64,000 nucleotides of DNA from Tsukamurella ocularis (GCF_024807615.1 NZ_JANUCJ010000001.1:996361-1060360), one strand, 5' to 3'. Counted from the stretch's first letter, positions 32,313-41,867 are shown. A program made the numbers and translations. Notes: generated from the letters alone by a model not told the origin.

Positions 32313-32618
32313 ATGCCGAACCGCACACAGATCCTCACCGCCGCGGCCGCGATCGCCGGAACAGCCGGCGCGCTGCGCATCATCGTCAGCGAAGTCCGAT
32401 TCCGCGCCACCCTCGCCGACCGCAAGCGGCGTTTCGACGCCTATTTCGCCGCCAGCGACGAGCTGCGCGCACTAAGCAAAGAGGCCTTCGAGCTGTATAT
32501 CGCCGCCGCCGATCCTTTCTCCGAGGAGGCGCAACGTGCATACGACCTCGACAAGCGCGCGTTCGACATCTTCATGGCCGCATCGTCCCGCTTCCAAGAG
32601 ATGCACGCCCACAGCTGA
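32313..32618 (+). CDS. Small helical hypothetical protein
   Basis: A 101-residue protein with a possible N-terminal membrane or signal-anchor segment (ILTAAAAIAGTAGALRIIV) followed by a charged helical domain. It lies 13 bases after the DnaB-N-like gene and is probably in the same transcript. No family recognised. Confidence 0.55.
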   Translation: MPNRTQILTAAAAIAGTAGALRIIVSEVRFRATLADRKRRFDAYFAASDELRALSKEAFELYIAAADPFSEEAQRAYDLDKRAFDIFMAASSRFQEMHAHS

Positions 32619-32675
32619 CCGCCCAACGCCTCCGCCACCACAAGCACCCCGACGTACGGGAAGGACCCCCCGACC

Positions 32676-33017
32676 ATGACCGCGATCATCAACCTCGAAG
32701 CGAACGAGTACCGGATCCCCGGCGTCCTCGACGAGCTGCCCGAGATCATGCCCTCCAACATCGTCGAGCGTCGCGAGTTCCTTCGCCGTCACGACGACGA
32801 GGAACTTCGGGGCCGGATCCACGCCCGCCGTGAGGCCGCGGTCGACATGGCCCGACGGTGGCTCCACCTCGCGGAGGTGTGCCTGTGCGGTGATTTCGAC
32901 CCGGATGAGCCGGGCGATCTGCAGGCGTTCGAGTACGCCGCCGACAACGTGCGCAAGCTCCTCGCGGAGGCTGCACGACTCGACGAGCTGCTCAAGCCGC
33001 CGGCGGAGCGGCAGTGA
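32676..33017 (+). CDS. Helical hypothetical protein
   Basis: A 113-residue, strongly charged protein predicted to be helical throughout (VERREFLRRHDDEELRGRIH, later AADNVRKLLAEAARLDELLK). A GGGAAGGA site precedes the ATG and its stop overlaps the GTG of the next gene (GTGA). No family recognised; part of the 31437-34181 accessory operon. Confidence 0.6.
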   Translation: MTAIINLEANEYRIPGVLDELPEIMPSNIVERREFLRRHDDEELRGRIHARREAAVDMARRWLHLAEVCLCGDFDPDEPGDLQAFEYAADNVRKLLAEAARLDELLKPPAERQ

Positions 33018-33385
33018 CTGCCGACGTGCCGGCGGCGGACGCCGACGAGACCGAGGAGCAGGCCCGCCCGCGCCCGCTCCTCGAGGAGATCCGCGAGCTG
33101 GAGAACGACTTGAAGACAGCCGGCCTTAAGGCCGAGCTGAGCACCTGGCACGACGTGCTCCTTATCGGCACCGCCGGCGGCGGCATCATCACCGCCGGCC
33201 TGAGCAGTGACCGATCCACCTGGTGGGCGAACGGCGCCGTCGGATGCTTCGCCCACGATCTCACCGGCGACAGTCTCACGGCCGCCGTCATGGCGGAGAT
33301 CGCCAGGCACGGCAAGATCGCCGCCGAGGCGGACCACCGCGACGCGCTCCGACGCGACGCCGCGATGCTGGAGCAGATCGCATGA
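33014..33385 (+). CDS. Hypothetical protein
   Basis: A 123-residue protein starting with a GTG that overlaps the previous stop. Residues 1-40 form a charged coiled-coil-like helix; the centre (TWHDVLLIGTAGGGIITAGL) is Gly-rich and hydrophobic. Its stop overlaps the ATG of the thermonuclease gene. No family recognised. Confidence 0.55.
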   Translation: MTADVPAADADETEEQARPRPLLEEIRELENDLKTAGLKAELSTWHDVLLIGTAGGGIITAGLSSDRSTWWANGAVGCFAHDLTGDSLTAAVMAEIARHGKIAAEADHRDALRRDAAMLEQIA

Positions 33386-33969
33386 CCACCCGGCGAACGC
33401 GCACCGTCCGCTCGGTCACTGCGCTTGTGGCGATCGTCGCCGCCCTCGCTCTCACCTGGAACACCTACGCGCGGAGCCAACCCGACGCCGCGCGCGCCGC
33501 GATCGCGCCCGCGCGACCCACCGCCGCGATCGACGGCCCGTGGCGCGTCGTGCGCGTCACCGATGGGGACACGATCAGCGTCGCGCGAACCGGCAGCGGG
33601 GGAGCGGTCACCGTCCGTCTCCTGGGCATCGACTCACCCGAGACCGTCGACCCGCGCAAGCCCGTCCAGTGCTACGGCCGCGAGGCCAGCGCATCCCTCA
33701 AGCAGCTCCTTGCCGGCCGCACCGTCGACCTCGAGCACGGACCCGAGGCGACCGACAAGTACGGCCGCGTACTCGCGTACGTCTGGATCGGCGACGAGCT
33801 CGTCAACTACCGCCAGGTCCTCGACGGCTACGCCCGCGAATACACCTACGGCGCGCGGCCGGCACAGCATGCCGCGGCGATCCGCGCCGCCCAGGCCGAA
33901 GCCCGCACCGCCGGCCGCGGACTGTGGGCGCCGGCCGGGTGCAACGGAACGACGGAAGGACCGCGTTGA
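33382..33969 (+). CDS. Secreted or membrane-anchored thermonuclease (SNase family)
   Basis: A 195-residue protein with an N-terminal hydrophobic signal or anchor (VRSVTALVAIVAALALTW) and a staphylococcal-nuclease domain. Visible motifs are VRVTDGDTISV, VRLLGIDSPETV (Asp of the metal site), CYGREASASLKQLL and DKYGRVLAYVWIGDELVN, ending GLWAPAGC. The family hydrolyses DNA and RNA with calcium. It is ATGA-coupled to the gene before it. On a conjugative plasmid it might act at the cell surface on competing DNA or in nucleotide supply; this is inference. Confidence 0.85.
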   Translation: MTTRRTRTVRSVTALVAIVAALALTWNTYARSQPDAARAAIAPARPTAAIDGPWRVVRVTDGDTISVARTGSGGAVTVRLLGIDSPETVDPRKPVQCYGREASASLKQLLAGRTVDLEHGPEATDKYGRVLAYVWIGDELVNYRQVLDGYAREYTYGARPAQHAAAIRAAQAEARTAGRGLWAPAGCNGTTEGPR

Positions 33970-34181
33970 TGAACCACCAACAGGATGATCCGGCCGGGGC
34001 TCCGGCAGCGTTCGATCTGTACGACCGAGAGGCGTGGACGCTGCGCCATCGCGACCGCCTACCGTGGGCGGCGATCGCCACTCGGCTCGACGAGCCCGAG
34101 GTGCACGTGAAGATGCGCGTCAACCGCTACATCGCAGCGACCGACGCCGCGGCCGACGCCGCGCAGGGCACGTTGTTCTGA
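33969..34181 (+). CDS. Small helix-turn-helix-like protein
   Basis: A 70-residue protein whose ATG shares one base with the end of the nuclease gene. The segment RLPWAAIATRLDEPEVHVKM resembles a helix-turn-helix as in sigma-70 region 4-like or small regulators. It is the last gene of the rightward accessory operon, followed by a strong hairpin. Confidence 0.5.
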   Translation: MNHQQDDPAGAPAAFDLYDREAWTLRHRDRLPWAAIATRLDEPEVHVKMRVNRYIAATDAAADAAQGTLF

Positions 34182-34247
34182 CTCACAGGTCTGGCACCCC
34201 ATCCGTTCCGTGGCGTGCCGAAGGCCCCTCAGAGGCTTTGAGACGAC

Positions 34248-34281
34248 CGTGGCCCCGACCTTCCATAGGGTCGGGGCCACG
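34248..34281. terminator. Bidirectional terminator hairpin
   Basis: CGTGGCCCCGACC and GGTCGGGGCCACG form a perfect 13-base-pair stem around an eight-base loop, between the rightward operon ending at 34181 and the leftward gene ending at 34316. The convergent context supports a terminator for both. Confidence 0.65.
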
Positions 34282-34315
34282 AGGCCGAGCAGTGAAGCAC
34301 AGATCGAATCAGACG

Positions 34316-34609
34316 TTACGAGGGCGCAATCAGCCGCAGCGGCGAGACGCGCCACGCGGCGCGCCCGAGACGCGTGCGCCACTGCCCGGACTTGAGTCGG
34401 TGCACCAGGTGACCGAACAGCCACAGCGCCAGGCCGCCGCCGACGCGCCAGGCGAATCCGTGGACGCCGGAGACATCCCAGGCGTGCCACCACAGGGTGA
34501 GGATCCCGTCGACCGCGAGCAGCCCGCCGGCCACGCGGAGAATCCACGGAGCGAACAGGCCGAGTACCAGGACGCCCGCGATGCCGAGACCGATCATCGA
34601 ACCAGGCAT
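34316..34609 (-). CDS. Small membrane protein
   Basis: A 97-residue protein with about three hydrophobic segments (IGLGIAGVLVLGLFAPWILR; AGGLLAVDGILTLWW; VGGGLALWLFGHLVH) and a basic C-terminus. No family is recognised. It is convergent with the accessory operon and separate from the HNH gene upstream. Confidence 0.6.
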   Translation of the reverse strand: MPGSMIGLGIAGVLVLGLFAPWILRVAGGLLAVDGILTLWWHAWDVSGVHGFAWRVGGGLALWLFGHLVHRLKSGQWRTRLGRAAWRVSPLRLIAPS

Positions 34610-34697
34610 GTGAGCCCCTTCCGCTTGCAGTTGCCCAGGACGATAGACCCGCCCACCGACACGAACGCCTCGATCGCCGGCGCGCGGCGTGCCGGCC

Positions 34698-35282
34698 TCA
34701 CCACAGCGTCAGCCGATCCGGATCGTCCCAAGCTGCCTCGAACCGTCGCCGGTCCCACCCATCGGCCAGCGCTTCACGTAGCCGGCGCGATCGTGCCGCC
34801 CGCGCGGCGACCTCCTGCCCGACCCAGTACCGCCCGCGGTTCTGCCGGCTCATGTGCGCCAGGTTCTCCGCCTGCGTCCCGGCCCGCGCGTGCTTGGCCG
34901 CCGGCCGCACGCACGCAGGGTTGTCGCAGTCATGCATCGCGACCACATCGGCGCCGATCCACCCGCCGATGATCTCCTGTCGACGCAACTCCGCCTGCAG
35001 CGCGACCGCGCCCAGGACGCCCGCGGCCGCAGCGTCGACGGCGACGCCGATCGCCGCGCCGCCCGCCACTGCGTACCGGTTGGCCCGGACGACATCGCGG
35101 CCGGGCCGACCGAGCCAGAACCGGCCGTAACCGTCGTCGCCGAGCGCTCCCATCCATACCCAGCAGTCCCGAGGTTCGGGTCCGCCGACGATGAACGATG
35201 CGAAGCGCACCAGCTCCGCGACGTGGTCCGCGTCGGTGGTGTCGACCTCCAGACCTAACGCATCGGTGCTCGCCCTCGACAT
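34698..35282 (-). CDS. HNH endonuclease-like protein
   Basis: A 194-residue protein. CWVWMGALGDDGYGRFWL followed by NRYAVAGG and then HDCDNPACVRPAAKHARAG and GTQAENLAHM is the pattern of zinc-binding HNH_3-type endonucleases (HxCDNPxCxxPxHLxxGTxxxN). The final catalytic-region His is retained as KH. The segment between the two halves is longer than usual, an Ala-rich insertion of about 50 residues. Such enzymes nick or cut DNA and are common in phages and mobile elements. Confidence 0.7.
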   Translation of the reverse strand: MSRASTDALGLEVDTTDADHVAELVRFASFIVGGPEPRDCWVWMGALGDDGYGRFWLGRPGRDVVRANRYAVAGGAAIGVAVDAAAAGVLGAVALQAELRRQEIIGGWIGADVVAMHDCDNPACVRPAAKHARAGTQAENLAHMSRQNRGRYWVGQEVAARAARSRRLREALADGWDRRRFEAAWDDPDRLTLW

Positions 35283-35328
35283 GGCGCGCCCCTAACGCAT
35301 CCCGGCAGAGCCGAGCGGCCGCCGCCGC

Positions 35329-35751
35329 TCAGGCCGCGTCGCTTGCCGATCCATCCGCTGCATCGTCGTCGGCGCCGGGGCCCGGCTGCTCCGTTGCGGC
35401 CGCGTCCGCGGGGGCCTCCTTGACGGTCTCCTTCGGAGCCGCCTTCTCCGCTGCGGGTGCTGCCGGCGCTTCGGCCCGGGCCCGGTGTGCCGCCGCGAGC
35501 TGGCTCAGCTTGGCCGCCGGCCATCCGACCAGATCCGACAGGTACGAGGCGGACATGCCGCCGTCCAAGATCCCCGCCGTCGTCTCGCTCAGGCGTTCCT
35601 CCCACTCGGAGACCTTGTCGGCCACGGTGAAGAAGTCCGTCACCGCCTTCGTGTCCGCGCGTTGCTTCTCCTCGATGAGGCGCTTCTGCTCCTGCGCCCG
35701 TGCCGCCAGAGCGGACCGTGCGTTCTCCCGGGAACTCGTAGTTGATGCCAT
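35329..35751 (-). CDS. Hypothetical protein with coiled-coil N-terminus and acidic Ala-rich tail
   Basis: A 140-residue protein from the ATG at 35751, which has GGAGG eight bases upstream. Residues 5-60 form a charged helix, the centre (SASYLSDLVGWPAAKLSQLA) resembles a small helix-turn-helix-like element, and the tail is Ala/Pro/Glu/Asp-rich and probably disordered. It lies close to the relaxase gene on the opposite strand, a usual location for relaxosome accessory proteins; that role is a guess. Confidence 0.55.
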   Translation of the reverse strand: MASTTSSRENARSALAARAQEQKRLIEEKQRADTKAVTDFFTVADKVSEWEERLSETTAGILDGGMSASYLSDLVGWPAAKLSQLAAAHRARAEAPAAPAAEKAAPKETVKEAPADAAATEQPGPGADDDAADGSASDAA

Positions 35752-36241
35752 CGGTGATACCTCCATCGCTCTCTGCGCCCCGGTCCGCTCTCCAACAAGC
35801 AGGCGAGGCATGAACTTGTGCCAGGTCCGAGGGTATCGCTCGGCCGGGGCCTCCCGCCAGCATCGGGCCCGATTTCCCCGCGCCGCACGAGCACGGCCGC
35901 TCAGCCCGAAATCGAGCCGCCCACGGGCGGCGCTGCATCGTCGCCGCTGCCGCGGCGGGGTGCGGCCCTAGCCCGGAGCGGGCGTGCGTCCCGCGCCCGG
36001 CTCGCGCATGGCCCCGCACGCGGGGCCCCGTCCAAGTTGAGAGGGCCAAGACTCGTTCGCACGTCGAACGATGGGTGCCTGCCGTGAAGATTTGGGAGCC
36101 CAGGGTCTTCGTCGGCTGCTGCGCTATCGCTCCGCAAAACGCCTCCTCGTGTCCGCTGCACTCCAGCCGCCGGCAGTCTCCGCTTCGCTCCGCCGCCAAC
36201 GACCTCCGTTCCGCTACCACCAAAGTTGTACACACCTCTGG

Positions 36242-36252
36242 CACTAATAGTG
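36242..36252. repeat. Short palindrome just upstream of the relaxase gene
   Basis: CACTAATAGTG is a perfect 5+5 palindrome 34 bases before the relaxase ATG. The whole 35752-36285 interval has no gene and separates divergent transcripts, so it is the best place for a promoter, an autoregulatory site or the transfer origin. I cannot point to a nic site. Confidence 0.3.
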
Positions 36253-36285
36253 GTTTATGGCGGGTCGGGGTGCCATGATGGGCGC

Positions 36286-39200
36286 ATGATGACCATCCAC
36301 GCGCTGCACGCCGGGGATGGCTATACCTACCTCCTGAAGGAGGTCGCGACCGAGGATCAGCGACTCCAAGCAGGGCAATCGCTCGTCGACTACTACCAGG
36401 TCCAGGGCTGCCCGCCGGGCATCTGGGGCGGCAAAGCCGCAGAGATCCTCGGCGTCTCCGGTGAGGTCCGCGAGGACCAGATGCGCGCCCTGTTCGGCGA
36501 GGGCCTGCACCCAGAAGCCGACGCCATGATCGCCAAGTGGATCGACGACCACGGCCAGTCACCCGTGCAGAAGGAGACGGCCCGCCAGATCGTGATCGCG
36601 CGCGAAGAACTCGGCCGCGGCCTCACCGAAGGCGAGCACGCCGACATCACCCGCCAGGCCGTCGTCGACGTCTTCACCGAAGAACACGGGCGCCCGCCGG
36701 CCAGCGACGACGGCGGTCGCGAGCTACGCAAGTTCCTCGCCCGCCAGCGCGGCTACGACGCCCGTAGCTCCAACCGGATCGCGGACGACGCGATCAAGCA
36801 CGCCCGCCTGGGCCGCCGCTTCGCCACCTTCAAGAACGACGTCCCGCTCATCGTCGCGACCCGCAAGGCGCTGCGCGACGAGCGCGTCGCCAAGGCCGGA
36901 TCGCTCACCGAGGCCGAGCGCGCGAAGGTCAAGCACAAGGTCGCGGTCGACGAGTTCACCCGCGAGGTCGGGCGCGCACCAGCCAACGACGCCGAGCTGA
37001 CCCGATTCGTCGCCGCGCAGCAGTCGAAGGTGCGTCAGCCGGTCGCCGGTTTCGACATGGTCTTCACCCCACCCAAGAGCGTGTCGGTGCTCTGGGGCCT
37101 GGGCGACGACGAGACGCGCCGCGCCATCGAGGACGCCCACCACGCCGCCACGCAGGAGGCGATGGACTGGCTCGAGAACAACGGCGCCTTCACCCGCGTC
37201 GGCGCCGGGGGAGTGGGCCAGCTCGACGTCAAGGGGATCATCTACAGCAAGTTCGATCACCGCGATAACCGCAACGGAGATCCGAACCTGCACACCCACG
37301 TGACCGTCAGCAACCGCACCCCGGGCGCCGACGGGAAGTGGCGCACTCTTGACTCCCGGACCCTGCACAAGCTCGCCGTCTCCATGAGCGAGCGGTACAA
37401 CACGCACCTGCCGCAGCAGATCCGCAACCGCCTCGCCGGCGTCGAGTTTGAGCCCGTCGTCAAGCGTGACGGGGCGCAGCCCGTCTTCGAGGTCGCCGGC
37501 ATCCCGGCCGCCGTCCGTGACGAGTTCTCACGCCGCCCGCAGATCGAAGAACGCCTCCGCCAGCTCGCCGTCGAGTACGAGCGCGACCACGGCCGCAAGC
37601 CGTCGAAGTCCGTCCAGTACCAGCTTGCTCAGCAGGCAACCTTGGAGACCCGCGACAGCAAGCCGGCCCCGCGGTCGCTGGGCGAAATGCGAGCTGAGTG
37701 GGCCGACCGTGCGGACACCCTTCTGGGCGGACCGAAGAAGACGCGCGAGCTCATCGAGCGCGCGCTGGGGCGTGACAGCTCTCGGCGCCAGGAGGTCACC
37801 GTCGACCCGGCCACCGCCGATCCGAAGGAGATCGCCGCCAAGGTCGTCGACCGCCTCGCGGACAACAAGTCCGTATGGAACCGCTGGCACGTCGAGGCCG
37901 CGGTCCACCGCGCGATCGCCGCCGAAGTCCTCCCCGCCGACGCGACTCCTGAGCAGATCGGCGAGTTCTCCGACCGGGTCACCGAGGCGGCAATGGGGGA
38001 GCAACTGTCGGTCCTGCTGACCCCGGTCGAGAACCAGACCCCGGACACGCTGCGCCGCGCCTCCGGCGCGAGCATCTTCACCGTCGAGGGCGCGCAGATG
38101 TTCACCAGCGCCCGCGTCATCGGCACCGAGAACCGTCTCATCGAGGCCACCAAGACGCCGGTCGCCTACATGTCGACCGACGCCGACTTCGCCGCCGCGC
38201 TCGCCCTCGTCCGCGAGCGGGAAGGATTCGAGCCCAGCGCCGAGCAGCAGGCCTTGGCTCGCCACTTCACGCACACTGGGACTCTCCTCGCGGTCGGTGT
38301 CGGTCCCGCCGGCACCGGCAAGACCACGTCCATGAAGCTCGCCGCCGAGGTCTGGCAACTCGGCGGCGGCCGCGTCGTCGCGCTCTCGCACCAGGGCGCC
38401 GCCGCTGACATCCTCGCGGCCGAGATCAGCAGCCCCGGACGCAAGATCGCCGGCAACACGATCAAGATGCTCGAGCTCGGCCGCGTCGACGTCCGCGCGG
38501 GTGACATGCTCCTCGTCGACGAGGCCGGCATGGCCTCCCGCGACCAGCTCGACGGCATCGTTGCCCTGGCCGCGAGCAAGGGCGCCGTCGTGCGGCTCCT
38601 CGGAGATCCGCAGCAGCTCCCGTCGATCGAAGCGGGCGGCACCCTCGGTCTGCTCGCCGCCGCGACTGACGCGCCCTCGCTGCGCGAGGTCCGCCGATTC
38701 AACAACCCCGAAGAGGGTGACATCACCCTGCGGTGGCGCGACGGCGACACCTCCGTCGTCTCCTGGTACCACGCGAACGATCGCATCATCACCGGCCGGA
38801 TGGACGAGCTGCCCGATCTCGTCTACGACCGCTGGAGGCAGGTCGAGGCCGACGGGAAGATCGGGCAGATGATGGCGCCGACCAACGAGCTCGTCACCTC
38901 GCTCAACGCGCGGGTCCTCGCCGACCGCCGCACCGCCGACGACCAGCCCGACCGGCTCCGTGACCGCGTGCGACGTCTCGGCCGGCCCGACCGCGAAGCG
39001 ACACTCCGCGACGGGCTCACCGTCCGAGAGGGCGACCGCATCACCACCCGCAAGACCAAGTACAGCTTCCGGCTCACCGGTAGCCGAGAGCCCGTCCGCA
39101 ACGGCCACCTGTACCAGGTGAGCCGCATCCACGCCGACGGTTCAATGACCGTGACCCGGCTCGATCGCAAGACCCGCGAGGCGCGGCGCAAGCCCGAGAA

Positions 39201-40965
39201 GACCACCCTGCCGGCCGACTATGTCAAGGACTTCTGCGAGGTCGGCTACGCCAGCACCGTCAACGCCGAACAGGGCGACACCGTCGACGTCGGCCTGGGC
39301 ATCGCCCAGCCCGGAATGAACCGGCAGCAGGCCTACGTCGAGACCACCCGCGGCCGCGACGAGAACCTGCTCTTCGTCCCGACGGACGCGCTGATCGACG
39401 TCGACCAAGAGCGGCCCGATCCCGAGATGGACCCGGCCGACGCACTGCTCAAGCAGATCATCGCGAACGACGGTGCGCCGCTCTCCGCCGCCGAACAGGC
39501 CGACCTCGAGAAGGTGAAGATCCGCGCCCTGGACACAACCATCCCGGCCTACGAGTACGTCAAGGACCGCCTGGACCGCCAGGCCATGCACGCGACCATC
39601 ACCCGCGCCCTGGACGGCACCACCGACGACCCGAAGGGCGCCGCCTGGGAGCTGATGAACGAGCCCGCATGGTCGAGCCTGCAGCCCAAACTCGACCGCG
39701 CCCAGCGCATGGCCGGCGGCGACGCCAACCGCCGCCACGAGCTCGTCACCCGGCTCATCACCGAGACGTGCATCGACCCGGCCCAGCAACGGGCCAACAC
39801 CCTCGCGGTCGCCAGGATCCTCGCGGCGACCAACCTCGCACCGACCGACGGCCCAGCTGCCGCGGGCGGCGCCGGCACGCAGGCCGGCGCCATGCGCGCG
39901 CTCGCCCTGCAGAAGCTCATCGCCGCCAACATCGATCCCAATCCCCGCGGGACGATGGCCGGCGCCGAGAGCCCCGCGAAGGTCCTCCACTACCGCCTGT
40001 CACTGCTTCAGGCCGCGGACCGTCGCAAGGCCGCGGCCTGGCTGCAGGCCAACCGCGAACACCTCGTCGAGCAGCTGCCCGAGCTGGCCTACACCGCCAC
40101 GCAGGCCGCGAACGTCCTCGCCGCAGGCAAGGCCGAGCTGGCCGCGCACCAGCAGGACGCGATCGACGCCGTCGACGTCCTCTCGCGCCAGCCCGTCCCC
40201 GGCGTCGCCGTCGCTCAGCTCGCCGAGCACACCGCGCCGCCCGAACCGATCATCGAACGGCCCGAGCCGGAGGCTCCCGAGCCCCCGGACCCTGAACTCG
40301 ACCTCGATCTACCGCCCCAGGAAGAGCCCACCGCCCGCGACGACGGGGCGCTGCCACCGGCCCCGCACACCACCGACGCCGACTTCCTGGCCGTCGCGTG
40401 CGACGACGCGGAACGCCGGCGCGTCGCGGCGACCGCCGGCCGAGACCCGATGCTCCCCACGTGGGTGACCGACCCCGGGCGTGCGCACTGGGACGGTGGC
40501 GACCAAGAGCTCATCACCTGGCAGAAGTACCAGCACGACAAGATCGCCGCTCGCACCCAGGAGCTCGCCGACCAGATCGCCACGCGGCCGCCCGAGTGGG
40601 CCAAGCCCTACGGGCCCGCTCCGGCCGAGGACACCAACGAGCGCCGCACCTGGGACCGCACCGTCGGACAGATCGCCGCGTGGCGCGAACAGCACCGCCT
40701 CACGCACCCGCGCGATGCTCTCGGAGCCAAGCCCGCCGGCAGTGAAGCACGCGGCCACTGGCAAACCCTCAGCGACCAAGGCCGGCGCCTCGAGCAGCAA
40801 GCCGCCGAACGTGCACGCCGGGCAGAGGAGCAGCGTCGTCGGGAGCAGGCCGCACGGGCCGAGCAGGCCCGCCTCGAGGCCGAGCGCCGGCGACTCGAAC
40901 AGCAACGAGCCCAGCAGCGTCCCGGTCCCGGCGCCGGCCCGACACCACGCGGACCCCGCATCTGA
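36286..40965 (+). CDS. traA: MobF-family conjugative relaxase-helicase (TraA/TrwC-like)
   Basis: A 1559-residue protein that should nick the transfer origin, stay bound to the 5' end and unwind the strand for transfer. The TrwC relaxase domain carries the three-His metal motif NLHTHVTV (His336, His338) with upstream FDMVFTPPKSVSVLWGLGD. The RecD-like helicase has Walker A GPAGTGKTT (about 673-681), Walker B MLLVDEAG (about 742-749), GDPQQLPSIEAGG and the C-terminal VNAEQGDTVD and TTRGRDENL motifs. The C-terminus ends in an Arg/Glu-rich coiled coil. The start ATG at 36286 precedes the family's usual MTIH-type beginning; about 130 residues of extra sequence precede the His motif. Confidence 0.93.
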   Translation: MMTIHALHAGDGYTYLLKEVATEDQRLQAGQSLVDYYQVQGCPPGIWGGKAAEILGVSGEVREDQMRALFGEGLHPEADAMIAKWIDDHGQSPVQKETARQIVIAREELGRGLTEGEHADITRQAVVDVFTEEHGRPPASDDGGRELRKFLARQRGYDARSSNRIADDAIKHARLGRRFATFKNDVPLIVATRKALRDERVAKAGSLTEAERAKVKHKVAVDEFTREVGRAPANDAELTRFVAAQQSKVRQPVAGFDMVFTPPKSVSVLWGLGDDETRRAIEDAHHAATQEAMDWLENNGAFTRVGAGGVGQLDVKGIIYSKFDHRDNRNGDPNLHTHVTVSNRTPGADGKWRTLDSRTLHKLAVSMSERYNTHLPQQIRNRLAGVEFEPVVKRDGAQPVFEVAGIPAAVRDEFSRRPQIEERLRQLAVEYERDHGRKPSKSVQYQLAQQATLETRDSKPAPRSLGEMRAEWADRADTLLGGPKKTRELIERALGRDSSRRQEVTVDPATADPKEIAAKVVDRLADNKSVWNRWHVEAAVHRAIAAEVLPADATPEQIGEFSDRVTEAAMGEQLSVLLTPVENQTPDTLRRASGASIFTVEGAQMFTSARVIGTENRLIEATKTPVAYMSTDADFAAALALVREREGFEPSAEQQALARHFTHTGTLLAVGVGPAGTGKTTSMKLAAEVWQLGGGRVVALSHQGAAADILAAEISSPGRKIAGNTIKMLELGRVDVRAGDMLLVDEAGMASRDQLDGIVALAASKGAVVRLLGDPQQLPSIEAGGTLGLLAAATDAPSLREVRRFNNPEEGDITLRWRDGDTSVVSWYHANDRIITGRMDELPDLVYDRWRQVEADGKIGQMMAPTNELVTSLNARVLADRRTADDQPDRLRDRVRRLGRPDREATLRDGLTVREGDRITTRKTKYSFRLTGSREPVRNGHLYQVSRIHADGSMTVTRLDRKTREARRKPEKTTLPADYVKDFCEVGYASTVNAEQGDTVDVGLGIAQPGMNRQQAYVETTRGRDENLLFVPTDALIDVDQERPDPEMDPADALLKQIIANDGAPLSAAEQADLEKVKIRALDTTIPAYEYVKDRLDRQAMHATITRALDGTTDDPKGAAWELMNEPAWSSLQPKLDRAQRMAGGDANRRHELVTRLITETCIDPAQQRANTLAVARILAATNLAPTDGPAAAGGAGTQAGAMRALALQKLIAANIDPNPRGTMAGAESPAKVLHYRLSLLQAADRRKAAAWLQANREHLVEQLPELAYTATQAANVLAAGKAELAAHQQDAIDAVDVLSRQPVPGVAVAQLAEHTAPPEPIIERPEPEAPEPPDPELDLDLPPQEEPTARDDGALPPAPHTTDADFLAVACDDAERRRVAATAGRDPMLPTWVTDPGRAHWDGGDQELITWQKYQHDKIAARTQELADQIATRPPEWAKPYGPAPAEDTNERRTWDRTVGQIAAWREQHRLTHPRDALGAKPAGSEARGHWQTLSDQGRRLEQQAAERARRAEEQRRREQAARAEQARLEAERRRLEQQRAQQRPGPGAGPTPRGPRI

Positions 40966-41015
40966 CCGCGGTTCGTCCGTCGCGAGGCGACGACCCGGTC
41001 ACCGGGGCGAAGAAG

Positions 41016-41867
41016 TCACGCGCGCGATGCCCGCCTCGGGATCCCGTGCTTGTCCCGGGTCCAACCCGGCGGCGCCGATCGCTCCGCGCGCGGGCCGCTC
41101 TGGATATGCGGCCACACCACGAACATGCCGGCAGCGTCCTTCGGCGGGGAGAGTGAGATCACCTTTCCATCCGCGCCCTCGCACGCCACGACATTCTGCA
41201 GCGATCCAAGCTCCCGTTTCACAGCCGCTTTCGTAATGGGGTTATTGGATCGCCATCCGTCGACGTCTGACTTATTCCGTCCGGGAGCCCCCGTGGCCAA
41301 TGCCCACCCGGACTTGTACGCAATCCAAATCTCGTCCGAACTCGTTCCCAGCCACACTTTGTCGCGGATGTCTGAAACATGCATCAGCGGATAAACGCGC
41401 GGCCCTGCCGACTCCAGATTCGGTGAGGATTCGACGGCGTCAGCGACATTCCATCCGAACCGGGCGTCCTCATCGAATACCGCGAGGAGCAGCTGCAGCT
41501 CGACCCCCGGATGCTTCCGAACGTAGTCGACCAGCCTCTCCTGCAGAGAGCCTTGCGGCTTCCGCGTCTCGGTGACCACGAAGTCCTCCAGGCCGTTCTC
41601 CTGCAACGTTCTGTTGCGGTAGAACACCGCCGCCTGCCGCGGGTCGGTGCCGTACCAGCGGTCGATGTCGATGCCGGCGACCGCGGCCACGTCCGCGAGC
41701 GGAAGATCGAGTTGCGCTGCCACCTGGTCGTTGCTCATCCGCCGGCGGAGCACGATCACGGCGAGCTGCTGGATGTCCGCGCTGGCTTGCGCCCACGCGG
41801 CCGCGTGCCCGCGGCTCTCGTTCAGGGCTTTCACCACGTTGACGGTGCCCGGGGTCTCAGCGTCCAT
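41016..41867 (-). CDS. Hypothetical protein
   Basis: A 283-residue protein beginning with MDAETPGTVNVVKAL at 41867. The N-terminal half includes a possible helix-turn-helix (RRRMSNDQVAAQLDLPLADV) and the C-terminal half is a mixed alpha/beta domain with many aromatic residues (KVWLGTSSDEIWIAYKSGWA). No obvious ribosome-binding site is seen, so it may be leaderless. Its 3' end faces the relaxase gene. I do not recognise the family. Confidence 0.65.
   Translation of the reverse strand: MDAETPGTVNVVKALNESRGHAAAWAQASADIQQLAVIVLRRRMSNDQVAAQLDLPLADVAAVAGIDIDRWYGTDPRQAAVFYRNRTLQENGLEDFVVTETRKPQGSLQERLVDYVRKHPGVELQLLLAVFDEDARFGWNVADAVESSPNLESAGPRVYPLMHVSDIRDKVWLGTSSDEIWIAYKSGWALATGAPGRNKSDVDGWRSNNPITKAAVKRELGSLQNVVACEGADGKVISLSPPKDAAGMFVVWPHIQSGPRAERSAPPGWTRDKHGIPRRASRA

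Noticed and set aside
22920-36285. A plasmid replication initiator (RepA/RepB type)
   Set aside because: No protein in the backbone shows a Rep, primase or winged-helix initiator pattern; the DnaB-N-like protein is not by itself an initiator. The gene is probably outside the window.
37528-39132. A 534-residue open frame antisense to the relaxase
   Set aside because: It lies wholly inside the relaxase-helicase gene, has no family motif and shows the composition expected of an antisense frame.
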